A stretch of DNA of 64,000 bases from Bacteroidales bacterium (GTDB lineage Bacteria; Bacteroidota; Bacteroidia; Bacteroidales; JAIOZK01), in contig JAIOZK010000014.1 in NCBI GenBank assembly GCA_021740625.1, positions 1 through 64,000 on the forward strand, in the 5' to 3' direction. Positions within the stretch are counted from its first letter, which is position 1. Each line of letters begins with the position of its first letter. This document shows, piece by piece, positions 44,989-54,120 of this stretch. The translations under genes were made by a program, and so were the position numbers. A model generated the notes under the pieces. The model did no database searches, had not been told where the DNA came from, and saw nothing but the letters and a program-made list of their open reading frames with translations.

Positions 44989-46848
44989 TTATTTTATCAA
45001 TAGAACTTTATGCGTACTCACGGCCTCCTGGGTTTCGATCCTGACAAAATACAGGTCGGATGCCAGTGCGGAAAGATCAATTTGTACTTTTTCATTCACA
45101 GCCATAAAGCGGGCATTCATCATATTTTGCCCTATTTTATTGTATATCATGATCTCCAACAGCTTGACTTCATTCGAACCCAGGTAAATCTCAATTGTAT
45201 TCCTTGTTGGATTGGGCCCCACCAATGGCCTTACATTGATCATATTCTTCCTCAGCAAGGTATCGGTATACATATCATTGCTTGCGATCAGTTTTACATC
45301 ATACCGGCCAATATTTTGATATAGGATTCCGGAAGGGTTTTTCTCGGAGGAAGTGGCGGGTTCTCCCCCTTCAAAGTGCCATTCCCATTTGTCGGGATTG
45401 CCAATGGAAATATCTGTATAATCAGCGGCACTCCCAACAGCCACTGTGTCATGAAGTGCTTCAAAATCTGCAACCACTACATTCTGATTGTATCCCATAC
45501 CCGGCAGAGATTGCACGCCAGATTTTTGGGGATCCAGCCAGGGAGCCAGCCTGTGAGCATCATCCGTACTTTCCGATTCCCAGGAATACCAAAACTTACC
45601 ATAATAATCATGACCCTCTAGGTTCTGGCAGGAAGCGGTTCCCCCGGTCAGGGCACCAACGATCTTCTTTTCACTGTTAAACAAAGGGGCACCTGAAGAG
45701 CCTCCCTCCGTAACGCCATGATTGCTCTGGGTTTGTGCCCAGACAACTTTCCAGTATTTTTCATCAGGATCTTCCTGCTGGGAAGCATAAGGAGTTGAAA
45801 CCAGTGTTTCGGTATAGGTCGATATCTTTTTTATATCTCCCTGCGGGTGATGTATGGTCACACCCGAAGGGGAGGGAACATTGCTCCTGCTCCAGCCATT
45901 GAAATAAGGCTTGTAATCTGCAGGCACTGCTGCAGTAATTTCCAACAATTTAAAATCAGATCCCAGGCTGGTCCCGTATTTACTTTTGGCCCGCAATGAT
46001 GACCCGATCATGGTTTTTGATGCAGGCTGTTGGGCAGGATTCGTGCATTCTGAGGACTCATAGTTAAAATAAAAGACCCACTGACTATAATCAAGCGGAG
46101 TGGATGTTTTGCCACAATGATTGGCCGTAAGAAAATAGGGCTTGTTATCCAGATTGGTATTATTTACCAGGCTTCCGCTGCACCAGAACTGGCTGCCGTT
46201 ATCTTTCACAATAATGCGTGCAATCCCGTTGATCTGATTGTTCCAGTTATCGCCTTCGGGGCATCTAACATTCACTTCGCAGGGACCGGCATCCCCGAAA
46301 CCATTGATATCTTTATAGAAATAAGCTATTTCATTGATATGCACAAATGCATCCTGTTCCTTGCCTTCAGGCAGATATAAATCAATGATCAGGGAAGATC
46401 CCCTTACAGGCTCAGTGGCAAAAAGCCGATTCTCGCGGTTGTTGTGTCTGGTAAATGCCCCGAAAATGTTTTCATGTCCGGGATCATATACAAAAAGTCT
46501 GGCTCCTTGCGGTAGATAGAAATCATCATAATATAAACCAAGTGCACAGGCATCATCAGAAGAGATTTCTAGCCGGTAGATAAATCCCTTTTTCGTAACA
46601 TACACAGAACCGTCCTGAAGCAGATCAATGCTGGTTTTTACAGAAACTCCTATCTGTTCGCGTTTCATAAGATCTTCACTTCTACCCTGGTCGGGTTTTA
46701 TATCAGGGCGTACAATATGGATCGATTGAAGATAATCATTCGAAAGATTCAGGGCAAGACTTGCCGGCTTTCCCCCCATGCTGATCTGACCTTTGGAGGT
46801 CATCACAACCATAATCAATAAACCGACAATCAACAGAATCCTTTTCAT
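44989..46848 (-). CDS. Lysyl endopeptidase-like trypsin-fold T9SS protease (copy A)
   Basis: 619 residues from the ATG at 46848 (MKRILLIVGLLIMVVMTSKGQ); a longer frame to 46896 would run into the inverted-repeat element. Propeptide-like region, then a serine protease domain with the triad in FLTANHCGK (His244), SDFKLLE (Asp298) and EGGSSGAPLF (Ser385). HHPQGDIKKIST matches the Achromobacter lysyl endopeptidase group. After it comes a PKD domain (DISIGNPDKWEWHFEGGEP) and a T9SS type A tail (GPNPTRNTIEIYL, then SDLYFVRIETQE). A secreted digestive or maturation protease, paralogous to 47060-49264. Confidence 0.88.
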   Translation of the reverse strand: MKRILLIVGLLIMVVMTSKGQISMGGKPASLALNLSNDYLQSIHIVRPDIKPDQGRSEDLMKREQIGVSVKTSIDLLQDGSVYVTKKGFIYRLEISSDDACALGLYYDDFYLPQGARLFVYDPGHENIFGAFTRHNNRENRLFATEPVRGSSLIIDLYLPEGKEQDAFVHINEIAYFYKDINGFGDAGPCEVNVRCPEGDNWNNQINGIARIIVKDNGSQFWCSGSLVNNTNLDNKPYFLTANHCGKTSTPLDYSQWVFYFNYESSECTNPAQQPASKTMIGSSLRAKSKYGTSLGSDFKLLEITAAVPADYKPYFNGWSRSNVPSPSGVTIHHPQGDIKKISTYTETLVSTPYASQQEDPDEKYWKVVWAQTQSNHGVTEGGSSGAPLFNSEKKIVGALTGGTASCQNLEGHDYYGKFWYSWESESTDDAHRLAPWLDPQKSGVQSLPGMGYNQNVVVADFEALHDTVAVGSAADYTDISIGNPDKWEWHFEGGEPATSSEKNPSGILYQNIGRYDVKLIASNDMYTDTLLRKNMINVRPLVGPNPTRNTIEIYLGSNEVKLLEIMIYNKIGQNMMNARFMAVNEKVQIDLSALASDLYFVRIETQEAVSTHKVLLIK

Positions 46849-46885
46849 ATAATTCAGGTATGTATCAAACAAAAGTAAGAAAAAC

Positions 46886-47033
46886 AGGCTGTCCAAAAAG
46901 TGCAGTGTTTCGTCAGGCTGATCGCCTTGCCTGCCGGCTAGGCAGGGAGTCGGAAGCCTAAAGATCGTTGATTATCAGCACATCTCGACTGCGATGTGAC
47001 ACAAACAACTTTTGCGCACTTTTTGGACAGCCT
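46886..47033. mobile_element. MITE-like element with perfect 18-bp terminal inverted repeats
   Basis: AGGCTGTCCAAAAAGTGC at 46886-46903 and its exact reverse complement at 47016-47033 bound a 148-bp non-coding segment. An internal palindromic stretch (TGCCTGCCGGCTAGGCA at 46928-46944) lies inside. No transposase is present, so it could only move in trans. No clear target-site duplication is visible. It sits between the two protease paralogues. Confidence 0.7.
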
Positions 47034-47059
47034 CCTATCAAAAGGAGCATGTCTTTGTT

Positions 47060-49264
47060 TTATTTCACCAGCGATACCTTATCGATAAAGATATCATCGT
47101 CTACTTTTATGTTCAAATAATATACGCCTTCGGGTTGATCCTCAATATCGATGCTCAGCGTATTTTTACTATTTGTGCTTTCCAGATTTTGTACCAGGTT
47201 CCCGCCCAGGTCATATACTTTCACAATTGCATGATCATAATCCAGGTTCAGGAATTCAAGTGTGAATGCTCCTGTTGTGGGGTTCGGAAAAAGTTTGATA
47301 TTCTGCACCTCATCGTTTTCATCAATTCCAACCCATACCACATTGATATAATCTTCTTTCACCATTGTTTTGGATCCTCCGCCATTGGTTGCTGTCAAGC
47401 TGACGTCGTAAAGTCCGGAAGCATAGTATTTGATATTTTCCGGGTTTTGATCCGTGGAGCTGTTTGGCGTACCACCTTCAAATGCCCACTCCCAGGCAAA
47501 AGGTTCTCCGCTTGTCAGGTCAAAAAAGTTGACTGACTCAAAAGGTGAAAGCATGGTCGTATCCGATGTAAAATCAGTACCGGGAAGTTCAACAAAATTC
47601 ACATAGATATAATCTTCTTTGGTCAGATCTCCTGTACCATCCGGGTTGGTGGCAACCAGTTGTACATTGTACCAACCTGAATCCGCAAATACGACTTTGG
47701 GATCTTTAACATAGTAGTTAACAGAATCGGTTCCTTCGATGGTCCATTCCCACTCATTGGGATAATTTTCCGAAAGATCATAAAACTGCAGGGAATCTCC
47801 CATGTTCACGATGGCAGTATCCGATGTAAAGTCCACAATGGGAGGACTGTCTTCCCAGGATACGCCATCACAATAATTCCATTCCAGTTCATTCGGATCA
47901 AGCCAGTCTTTCAGACGATATGCGGCTGTACTGCCGTTCTGATCCCATGAATAAGAAAACTTACCATAAAATGCCGGCGAAGGACTCTCACATGAGCTAC
48001 TGGCATAACCGCCTGTCAGATCGCCCACAACATGATGATTCTGATTAAACAAGGGTGAGCCGGAAGATCCGCCTTGTGTGATAGACCTGCCATTGGGTGT
48101 ATAAGACCAGAACAAGCGCCAGTGTGTATTGGGTGTTGAAACCCAGGATGATGAATAAACCGGATTGTAGGTAGTCGATATTTTTTTAATATCTCCATCC
48201 GGATGATGGATACACACTGCGCTGTCAGCAGGAACATTTCTTTTGTCCCATCCATTAAAATATGGGTCATAACTGGTAGGCACTGAATTGTTCAACTCTA
48301 CAAGGTAAAAATCGGATCCCAGGATATCTTCCGGATCTGGTCCGGCCAGGTGATCCCAGGCTTTCAGATCGGCACCTGTCACCGTCTGGTTAGAGGGGCC
48401 ATAAGTCCCGTTGCAGGTGGAAGCTTCATAATTAAAATAGAAAACCCACTGGTTCAGGTCACTGGCTGAGGCACCGTAGCCACAGTGTGAAGCTGTCAGC
48501 ACATAAGGCGTCCTGTCCCACTCTGTATTGTTGATCAGGGTTCCTGAACAAAGCGCATAATACCAGCCTACTTTCATGTATTGTTTTACAACGCCTTTCT
48601 TTTCCTTTTGCCAGTCATCACCTTCTTCGCAATTCACATTAATCATACACCACCATGAGGCTGTGCCCCGCTCTCCTTCAAGATGCGGAAAAGCTGCCTG
48701 CTTATAGTTGTATGCAATCTCAGAAATGTGGATCCTGGCTTCTTCGTTGACATTCTCCGGCTGATAATACTCCAGAATTGCTACATCTCCGCCCACCAAC
48801 TGGGTGGCAAAAAGGCCTGAAGAATGATTGTTATAGGATGTAAAGGCACCCAGTACATCTTCGTGAGATTCATTGTATACGTAAAGCTCCCCACCTTTGG
48901 GCAGGTAAAAGTCATCAAAATAAACACCTGTTGCAATATTACCTTCACTGTGCAAGGCAAGTCTCCAGATTTTCCCACCATTGGGAAGTACTGTCCAGGT
49001 TCCGGCCTGATCAATTCCAACTCCAACCGGTACACTAACGCCAACACGCAATGGAATGGCCTTATTTTTATTTTCCTCATCCTCGGCAATCAATGCCTCT
49101 ACGTCTGGAGCCGGAAAATTTTTAATTTCAAAATCTTTTGATATTGACCGTTCAATAAAGCTCGGTGGCGTTCCTCCCTGGCTGATTTGGGAATATGCAT
49201 GATATCCCGTAGCAAAAACCAGCACAAAAACCAACACCGTGGTAGTAAGTACTTTTTTCATCAT
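47060..49264 (-). CDS. Lysyl endopeptidase-like trypsin-fold T9SS protease with two PKD domains (copy B)
   Basis: 734 residues. Signal peptide (to ~residue 26, GYHAYSQ), ~170-residue propeptide, protease domain with VLTASHCGY (His260), LGSDFYLVEL (Asp318) and QGGSSGSPLF (Ser401), and the group motif IHHPDGDIKKIST. Two PKD domains follow (FYDLSENYPNEWEWTIEG and FFDLTSGEPFAWEWAFEGG), then a T9SS type A tail (KLFPNPTTGAFTLEFL, then PEGVYYLNIKVDD). The order and spacing match copy A, which has one PKD domain, so they are tandem paralogues. Exported protease of the cell surface or medium; specificity for Lys is inferred. Confidence 0.9.
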   Translation of the reverse strand: MMKKVLTTTVLVFVLVFATGYHAYSQISQGGTPPSFIERSISKDFEIKNFPAPDVEALIAEDEENKNKAIPLRVGVSVPVGVGIDQAGTWTVLPNGGKIWRLALHSEGNIATGVYFDDFYLPKGGELYVYNESHEDVLGAFTSYNNHSSGLFATQLVGGDVAILEYYQPENVNEEARIHISEIAYNYKQAAFPHLEGERGTASWWCMINVNCEEGDDWQKEKKGVVKQYMKVGWYYALCSGTLINNTEWDRTPYVLTASHCGYGASASDLNQWVFYFNYEASTCNGTYGPSNQTVTGADLKAWDHLAGPDPEDILGSDFYLVELNNSVPTSYDPYFNGWDKRNVPADSAVCIHHPDGDIKKISTTYNPVYSSSWVSTPNTHWRLFWSYTPNGRSITQGGSSGSPLFNQNHHVVGDLTGGYASSSCESPSPAFYGKFSYSWDQNGSTAAYRLKDWLDPNELEWNYCDGVSWEDSPPIVDFTSDTAIVNMGDSLQFYDLSENYPNEWEWTIEGTDSVNYYVKDPKVVFADSGWYNVQLVATNPDGTGDLTKEDYIYVNFVELPGTDFTSDTTMLSPFESVNFFDLTSGEPFAWEWAFEGGTPNSSTDQNPENIKYYASGLYDVSLTATNGGGSKTMVKEDYINVVWVGIDENDEVQNIKLFPNPTTGAFTLEFLNLDYDHAIVKVYDLGGNLVQNLESTNSKNTLSIDIEDQPEGVYYLNIKVDDDIFIDKVSLVK

Positions 49265-49287
49265 TTGTCTATACTTTAATTATGGTA

Positions 49288-49315
49288 CAAAGATAAGGAT
49301 AATAGATTTATCAAG
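49288..49315 (-). promoter_or_regulatory. Bacteroidota-type promoter for protease copy B
   Basis: On the minus strand: CTTG (plus-strand 49312-49315), a 16-base spacer, TATCTTTG (49288-49295), an exact TAnnTTTG match. The ATG at 49264 follows 23 bases after the box. Confidence 0.5.
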
Positions 49316-49445
49316 TATTTTTTCTTGTTTTTCATTAACCTTTTAGCTTTCATCAGTAATTTATTAAAATCATTCTTTGACAAGAAATCTTGTATCCATG
49401 AATTACACAAATATTTGTTCATTCACTGGATGATACATTCTGAAA

Positions 49446-49484
49446 CAAAAATGCCCCGAACGCATGCCTGCAAACCCGGGGCAT
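49446..49484 (-). terminator. Rho-independent terminator of the five-gene surface operon
   Basis: On the minus strand an 8-bp GC-rich stem ATGCCCCG / CGGGGCAT (plus-strand 49477-49484 with 49451-49458) with an 18-base loop that has further pairing, followed by a short T run. It lies 39 bases beyond the stop codon of the lipase-like gene. The rest of 49265-49450 holds the promoter of protease copy B and nothing else recognisable. Confidence 0.75.
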
Positions 49485-49522
49485 AAAAAAATGAAAACTG
49501 CTTATGAGAATCTACTTTTGTT

Positions 49523-51580
49523 TCAATTTTTCACCAGTTTATAGTTATATGTAATATTATCAAGCTTTACAGATAAGAAATACATTCCTGAAGGATAATC
49601 TGAAAGGTCTATCCTGCAGCGATCAGTCTTTACCTTGTCTAATTGCAGCAAAACCTCCCCCATTTGTGAGCTGACCTCCAGGCTTGCAAAATATGGAACA
49701 TAGTCCAGGTAAAATACTCCATCCGAAGGATTAGGATACAACAAAGGCCGATAACTATTCTTCAGGCTTTTTTCATCCTGGTAACGCGATATCACTTCAT
49801 ATTCCTTAAAATTCTGCCCGGATCCATTACAACTCACACTCAGTTCTTCCGAAATGTTCAGGATTACTTCAGCCCCATTCATTGCCACAAAACCTTCATT
49901 CAGATTGATCTCGCTTTTTGCATCTACGGTTAGCTGAGCATTGCCGGCCACATTTACCTGGCCGGAAGGTAACAGGCTTGTAACATTTTCCCCTGCCTGC
50001 ACCTCATCACCATGCATATGGATTGGTTCGCTGATGGTCCGGTTTTGCAAATACATATTGGTAAATAACAATTCATTCACAATAGGTTCGACCAGTTCAT
50101 CCGGCAATACATCGTGATAGGTTGTCTGGTTGGGTTCGAGGGTAACATCAAATCGTGAAGTACCATTGACTTTATCTAATGCGCTTTCATATGAGATATA
50201 AGTAGGATCCTTAATACGTGTCAAATAAACCACCGGATCCCCGAGAATCTGATAAACATATATGGCCGGCAACCACCAGTAATACCTGAGTGTCACGGGT
50301 GCCATGGTTGTTAGATCTATTGGGAAATATGAACCTGGCAATTTCTCATCTTCAGTTAAATCAAAGCTTTCTACTTGTCCCTGAAATGGGCCAAACTCCC
50401 AGGTTATTTCAAACCAGGTACCTGTATTTGGATTTGGTTGATCTGTTGAGAATGCCACTCCAATGTTCCTGGTCAGGTGCGGATACCCATCACCGTTCAG
50501 GTTGTTGATCTCTTGCTGAAAAGCATCAAAAACACTTCCAGAAGGATCAAAAGTATTGTACCACAACTGTTGTTTTGCAGCATCATTGTTGAGTGCATGA
50601 TTTCCATAATCATTTCCTTGCTGGTGGTTTTTTTTGTAATCCTGCAAAGGTTGTGATATGATTGCTCCCTGATGCGGAGAATCAATAGCTATGTAGGTAT
50701 GTACCGGAAGTGGATTATTTTGCTCCTCAGCTTTGGCCAGGGCATAGCGGGAAATCATCCCTCCCATGCTCACTCCGCCAGCCACTAACAATTGGTTGGG
50801 GTATAATGTCGCAAGGAATCTTGTTGCCGCTGTAAAAACCATGGCATTGATCCCAATATCCTGCGTACCAAGTCTGTTGTCTAGCAAGTACACATCATAA
50901 TCATGATCGATCAGGCATTCGATCAGGTCATCTGCCGCCGAATAATACATTTCCTGGGGATTGGTATTGTAAGCATCAAATCCTTCAGAGAAAATCAGGG
51001 GTTTATTATTCCCTGGTGTATCATCCTGCCAGAGGCGCAGGGTATTTCCGTAGTTATCTTTATATAGTGCATCTGAAGCCGGGATAACTACAATCTCATA
51101 TTCACGGTAAAATTCTTGTCCTGTGGCGACCATGATGATAACTTCGAGAGTATATTCACCTATATCAGGAAAATAATCAGCGGATTCATACCAAACTACA
51201 TCCTGTTTCGAAGAACCGTTGTAAACATTGAACCAGCCGCCATTGTCAATATTCGCCTCTATATTCACCATAAACTCATAGGCATAGGTATCGCCACAGC
51301 GGGTTGAAAAATTGATATAGTTATTATTCTGTTGTATGTAAATAGGTACTTTTTCCTTGGGATGCACATAGATATGCACACCCTGGCTGATATTATTCAC
51401 TTGTTGCCATACATATACATCCGGATCCTCTGGGGTTTCACCGATAATTACATAGGAAGCCGTTTGTTTTTTCCAGTCGTCACAGATCTGGGAAACTCCC
51501 GGATTTGTGTTAAAAACAAAAAAAGCCATTATCAGATATAAAAGTGGATGTTTATTCTTTGTTTTAATTTTTGTTTTCAT
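49523..51580 (-). CDS. Lipase-like alpha/beta-hydrolase with T9SS tail
   Basis: 685 residues with an N-terminal membrane/signal segment (HPLLYLIMAFFVFNTNPGVSQ). An N-terminal beta-rich domain is followed by an alpha/beta-hydrolase: nucleophile elbow GGVSMGGMISRYALAK (GxSxG), preceded by DVYLLDNRLGTQDI and followed by IAIDSPHQGA. Then come a repetitive strand domain (LLPSGQVNVAGNAQLTVDAK, typical before T9SS tails) and a type A tail (LLYPNPSDGVFYLDY, then SGMYFLSVKLDN). An esterase or lipase at the cell surface is likely; the substrate is unknown. Last gene of the five-gene operon, 15 bases after the barrel gene. Confidence 0.82.
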   Translation of the reverse strand: MKTKIKTKNKHPLLYLIMAFFVFNTNPGVSQICDDWKKQTASYVIIGETPEDPDVYVWQQVNNISQGVHIYVHPKEKVPIYIQQNNNYINFSTRCGDTYAYEFMVNIEANIDNGGWFNVYNGSSKQDVVWYESADYFPDIGEYTLEVIIMVATGQEFYREYEIVVIPASDALYKDNYGNTLRLWQDDTPGNNKPLIFSEGFDAYNTNPQEMYYSAADDLIECLIDHDYDVYLLDNRLGTQDIGINAMVFTAATRFLATLYPNQLLVAGGVSMGGMISRYALAKAEEQNNPLPVHTYIAIDSPHQGAIISQPLQDYKKNHQQGNDYGNHALNNDAAKQQLWYNTFDPSGSVFDAFQQEINNLNGDGYPHLTRNIGVAFSTDQPNPNTGTWFEITWEFGPFQGQVESFDLTEDEKLPGSYFPIDLTTMAPVTLRYYWWLPAIYVYQILGDPVVYLTRIKDPTYISYESALDKVNGTSRFDVTLEPNQTTYHDVLPDELVEPIVNELLFTNMYLQNRTISEPIHMHGDEVQAGENVTSLLPSGQVNVAGNAQLTVDAKSEINLNEGFVAMNGAEVILNISEELSVSCNGSGQNFKEYEVISRYQDEKSLKNSYRPLLYPNPSDGVFYLDYVPYFASLEVSSQMGEVLLQLDKVKTDRCRIDLSDYPSGMYFLSVKLDNITYNYKLVKN

Positions 51581-51595
51581 GGTAATAAGTTTTTT

Positions 51596-52309
51596 TTATT
51601 GAATGCTCCAGCCCAGGCACAATTTGAAATTGACGGACGGAAAGATCTTATCTCCTGTATCATATTCTTTGGAATAGAGGAATTCATTCTCAGATCCACC
51701 TGAATCGATTTTATCCACTGAATTGCTTGTAACAAACCGTAAGCCCAATCCAATACTATTTTCAATCAGAAGCTTCTTAAAAATTCTTCCCTGGTATCCA
51801 ATTACAAAATGCAAATTGAACTGATTTCTGTTCACGTAATAATCATTGGAAATCACATATCCGTTGGGACCATTTACATAATGGGATTGGTTCCTTTTGG
51901 CGCGGGTATATTGATACATCAATTCCGGGCCAATATAGACCCCGATCAGATCTGGTTTGTCCTTTTGAATATAGTATCGTAATTGAGATCCGGACCGGAT
52001 GCCATTGATTTTTTCAACACTCACGACACCAATCTCTCCCTTGAGAGCATTGTTTCTGAATATATACGTAAAAAATTGCTGAAAACTCAGGTGGTTGTTC
52101 AGGTTCTTTTCAACCCCAAAGGCCATTCCACTGCTGTTTGTGACCATATCACCGGCTATTGAACCATAGATATTAAATTTTACCACCCAATCAAATTGAT
52201 CTGGCTTTTCATTTTTTTCCTGGGCTTTCATTAGAATTGGCATACTGGATAAAACCAGGATCAGGAATATTGCCAGTATTCCTTTCAAGGCATTGCTAAG
52301 GTTTTTCAT
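51596..52309 (-). CDS. Predicted outer-membrane beta-barrel protein
   Basis: 237 residues. Signal peptide (MKNLSNALKGILAIFLILVLSSMPILMKAQ), then strand-rich sequence with typical barrel alternation (KFNIYGSIAGDMVTNSSGMAFGVEK, HFVIGYQGRIFKKLLIENSIGLGLRFV) and a C-terminal aromatic strand (VNFKLCLGWSIQ). Family not recognised. Its start overlaps the end of the upstream tail-fiber-like gene by 14 bases, so translation is probably coupled. Perhaps an anchor or partner for that protein (inference). Confidence 0.7.
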   Translation of the reverse strand: MKNLSNALKGILAIFLILVLSSMPILMKAQEKNEKPDQFDWVVKFNIYGSIAGDMVTNSSGMAFGVEKNLNNHLSFQQFFTYIFRNNALKGEIGVVSVEKINGIRSGSQLRYYIQKDKPDLIGVYIGPELMYQYTRAKRNQSHYVNGPNGYVISNDYYVNRNQFNLHFVIGYQGRIFKKLLIENSIGLGLRFVTSNSVDKIDSGGSENEFLYSKEYDTGDKIFPSVNFKLCLGWSIQ

Positions 52310-54101
52310 AGTTTTGTGTTTGTTCGTATAACATTGATTTTATTTTGTCATTTTCTTTCTTCAATTCAAAAATATACAATGTCAACTCTTCCAGCTTTTT
52401 AAGCAGCAGGGCATTCATGCTGGCAACATCCAGGCCATCTTCCATAACTTCCTGTTCACTGGGCATACCGGGTAAATGCTTGTTTTTCCGCACAAATTGC
52501 TGCAATTCCTCCAGGGATTGCAGTTCATAATCTTCCTCAAACACGCAATCCCACCATGCATCCACGCTCACACGCACATGATTGCTTTCAATGTCACCAT
52601 TCACTTTGAGCGTTGCGGCTGTATTCGGGTCGCCGATCACAACTTCAGAATTGGCCCTGACCGACATTACCTGCCCGGCCTCCGTGTGGAACTCAACCCG
52701 GCCTGAACTTCCTTTTGCGTACAACTTAATGGAACCGGTATTATCATAATTACTGGCCAGGCTCATGTGGGCACCATCTTCTGTTCCTGTTCCTGCAAAA
52801 ATCTTGAACCCATTCCAGTTGTCACGGCCCCCTTTGATATTCCCATCGATTCTCATATTATCGCCCAGGTGCAGTGACTCCATAGGAGACTCTGTTCCAA
52901 TCCCGACCCGAATTGGTAATAAAGTATAAACATTGTTGCCTGAAACCACCCAGTCACCATCATCAATGGAAACAGGATCAATCCAGGAAGCCACTCCCTG
53001 CTCATCACATTGTAATACGAAACCGTTTCCGGCATTATTGAGTAATTGAAATTCGTTTGTCTTCAACTTACCATTGACATCAAGTTTGCTGTTTTCACCA
53101 GGATGCATCGTATTGATCCCTACCCTTCCGGTATTGTCCACATACATTGCATTTGTAAAATCACCGACCGGTTCACCCTGCAATCCGCTTGTTGCTGTCT
53201 GAAAACCAATGCCTCCGGAGGGATCAAAGCTGATCATGGAGGCGGGACCATTCACAAGATGATAAAAACGCTCATAGGCATAGGTTGCGTTGTATGCAAT
53301 GGTCTTATATCCTTCGGAAAGATCGTTAAAAGCCCATCTGTCACCCAGTTGCAACCTTGCCGTAGGTTGTGCGGTACCAATGCCCACAAAACCTGCCACA
53401 CGAAAAATATTGCCTGAATGACCATATTCTTCCCACAAAGCCTCAGGGAGCGGTGCCCAATCAGCAATACCTTCGGCATTGGATGTCAACACATAACCAT
53501 CTTCCATGCTTCCATTGGGCATGGCGAAGCCCTTGCAGGTGAGTCCCCCGTTAACTTCCAGCTCGGATCGTGGACTGCTTGTTCCGATTCCTACTTTTCC
53601 GAAGCTGCTGCCTATTTCCGTTGGGCCCACAAAAAGTGTTGGGGAAGTGCTGTTGAAGCCTATCATCAGGCTGTTGCTAATATTGTTTTCCAATGCTAAG
53701 CCTGAGACGGAAGAACCCAGCGCTATGCTACCTGTTGCATTTGCCTCAACGTATCGTCCGATTGCCAGCGACTGCTCCGCGTTTGCCCTGGCATATTGCC
53801 CAAAGGCAAATGAAAGATTGTTGGCAAAGTTTTGGGATCCCAGTGCAACTGAATACGCACCGGGGCTTTCCGACAATCTTCCCATGCTGATTGAGGAATA
53901 TCCAGAGGACTCGTTGTTGTATCCTGCGCTAAACGAATAATCGCCACTCGCAACATTCCCGAGACCCACTGCAGTTGCATTAACCCCGGAAGCAGTATTA
54001 CCATTGCATTCCAGGCAGGGGGTTTGTGAAAACCCTGTATTGGTGATGAATATCACAAAAAGAAATATTAAACTGATTAACTTGACATAACTTGTTTTCA
54101 T
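52296..54101 (-). CDS. Tail-fiber/trimeric-autotransporter-head-like surface protein
   Basis: 601 residues. Signal peptide (to ~residue 26), then YadA-head-type repeats with the SxAxGxxxxAxG pattern (ATAVGLGNVASGDYSFSAG, SVALGSQNFANNLSFAFG, SIALGSSVSG), then repeated strand segments (FVGIGTAQPTARLQLGD, RVGINTMHPGENSKLDVNGK, RVGIGTESPMESLHLGD) as in Bacteroidota tail-fiber-like proteins. The end has the DCVFEEDYELQSLEELQQF and HLPGMPSEQEV signature followed by a coiled coil (LLLKKLEELTLYIFELKKEN). Such coiled coils suggest a trimer. It has no T9SS tail and no YadA barrel, so the export and anchoring route is not evident; the overlapping barrel gene is a candidate partner. Confidence 0.82.
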   Translation of the reverse strand: MKTSYVKLISLIFLFVIFITNTGFSQTPCLECNGNTASGVNATAVGLGNVASGDYSFSAGYNNESSGYSSISMGRLSESPGAYSVALGSQNFANNLSFAFGQYARANAEQSLAIGRYVEANATGSIALGSSVSGLALENNISNSLMIGFNSTSPTLFVGPTEIGSSFGKVGIGTSSPRSELEVNGGLTCKGFAMPNGSMEDGYVLTSNAEGIADWAPLPEALWEEYGHSGNIFRVAGFVGIGTAQPTARLQLGDRWAFNDLSEGYKTIAYNATYAYERFYHLVNGPASMISFDPSGGIGFQTATSGLQGEPVGDFTNAMYVDNTGRVGINTMHPGENSKLDVNGKLKTNEFQLLNNAGNGFVLQCDEQGVASWIDPVSIDDGDWVVSGNNVYTLLPIRVGIGTESPMESLHLGDNMRIDGNIKGGRDNWNGFKIFAGTGTEDGAHMSLASNYDNTGSIKLYAKGSSGRVEFHTEAGQVMSVRANSEVVIGDPNTAATLKVNGDIESNHVRVSVDAWWDCVFEEDYELQSLEELQQFVRKNKHLPGMPSEQEVMEDGLDVASMNALLLKKLEELTLYIFELKKENDKIKSMLYEQTQNYEKP

Positions 54102-54120
54102 AGTGCTTTCGTTTTTGGGG

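Noticed and set aside
46921-47015. Possible structured RNA or tRNA-like sequence inside the 148-bp element
   Set aside because: No cloverleaf or conserved tRNA motifs could be found; the palindromes are better explained as part of the inverted-repeat element.
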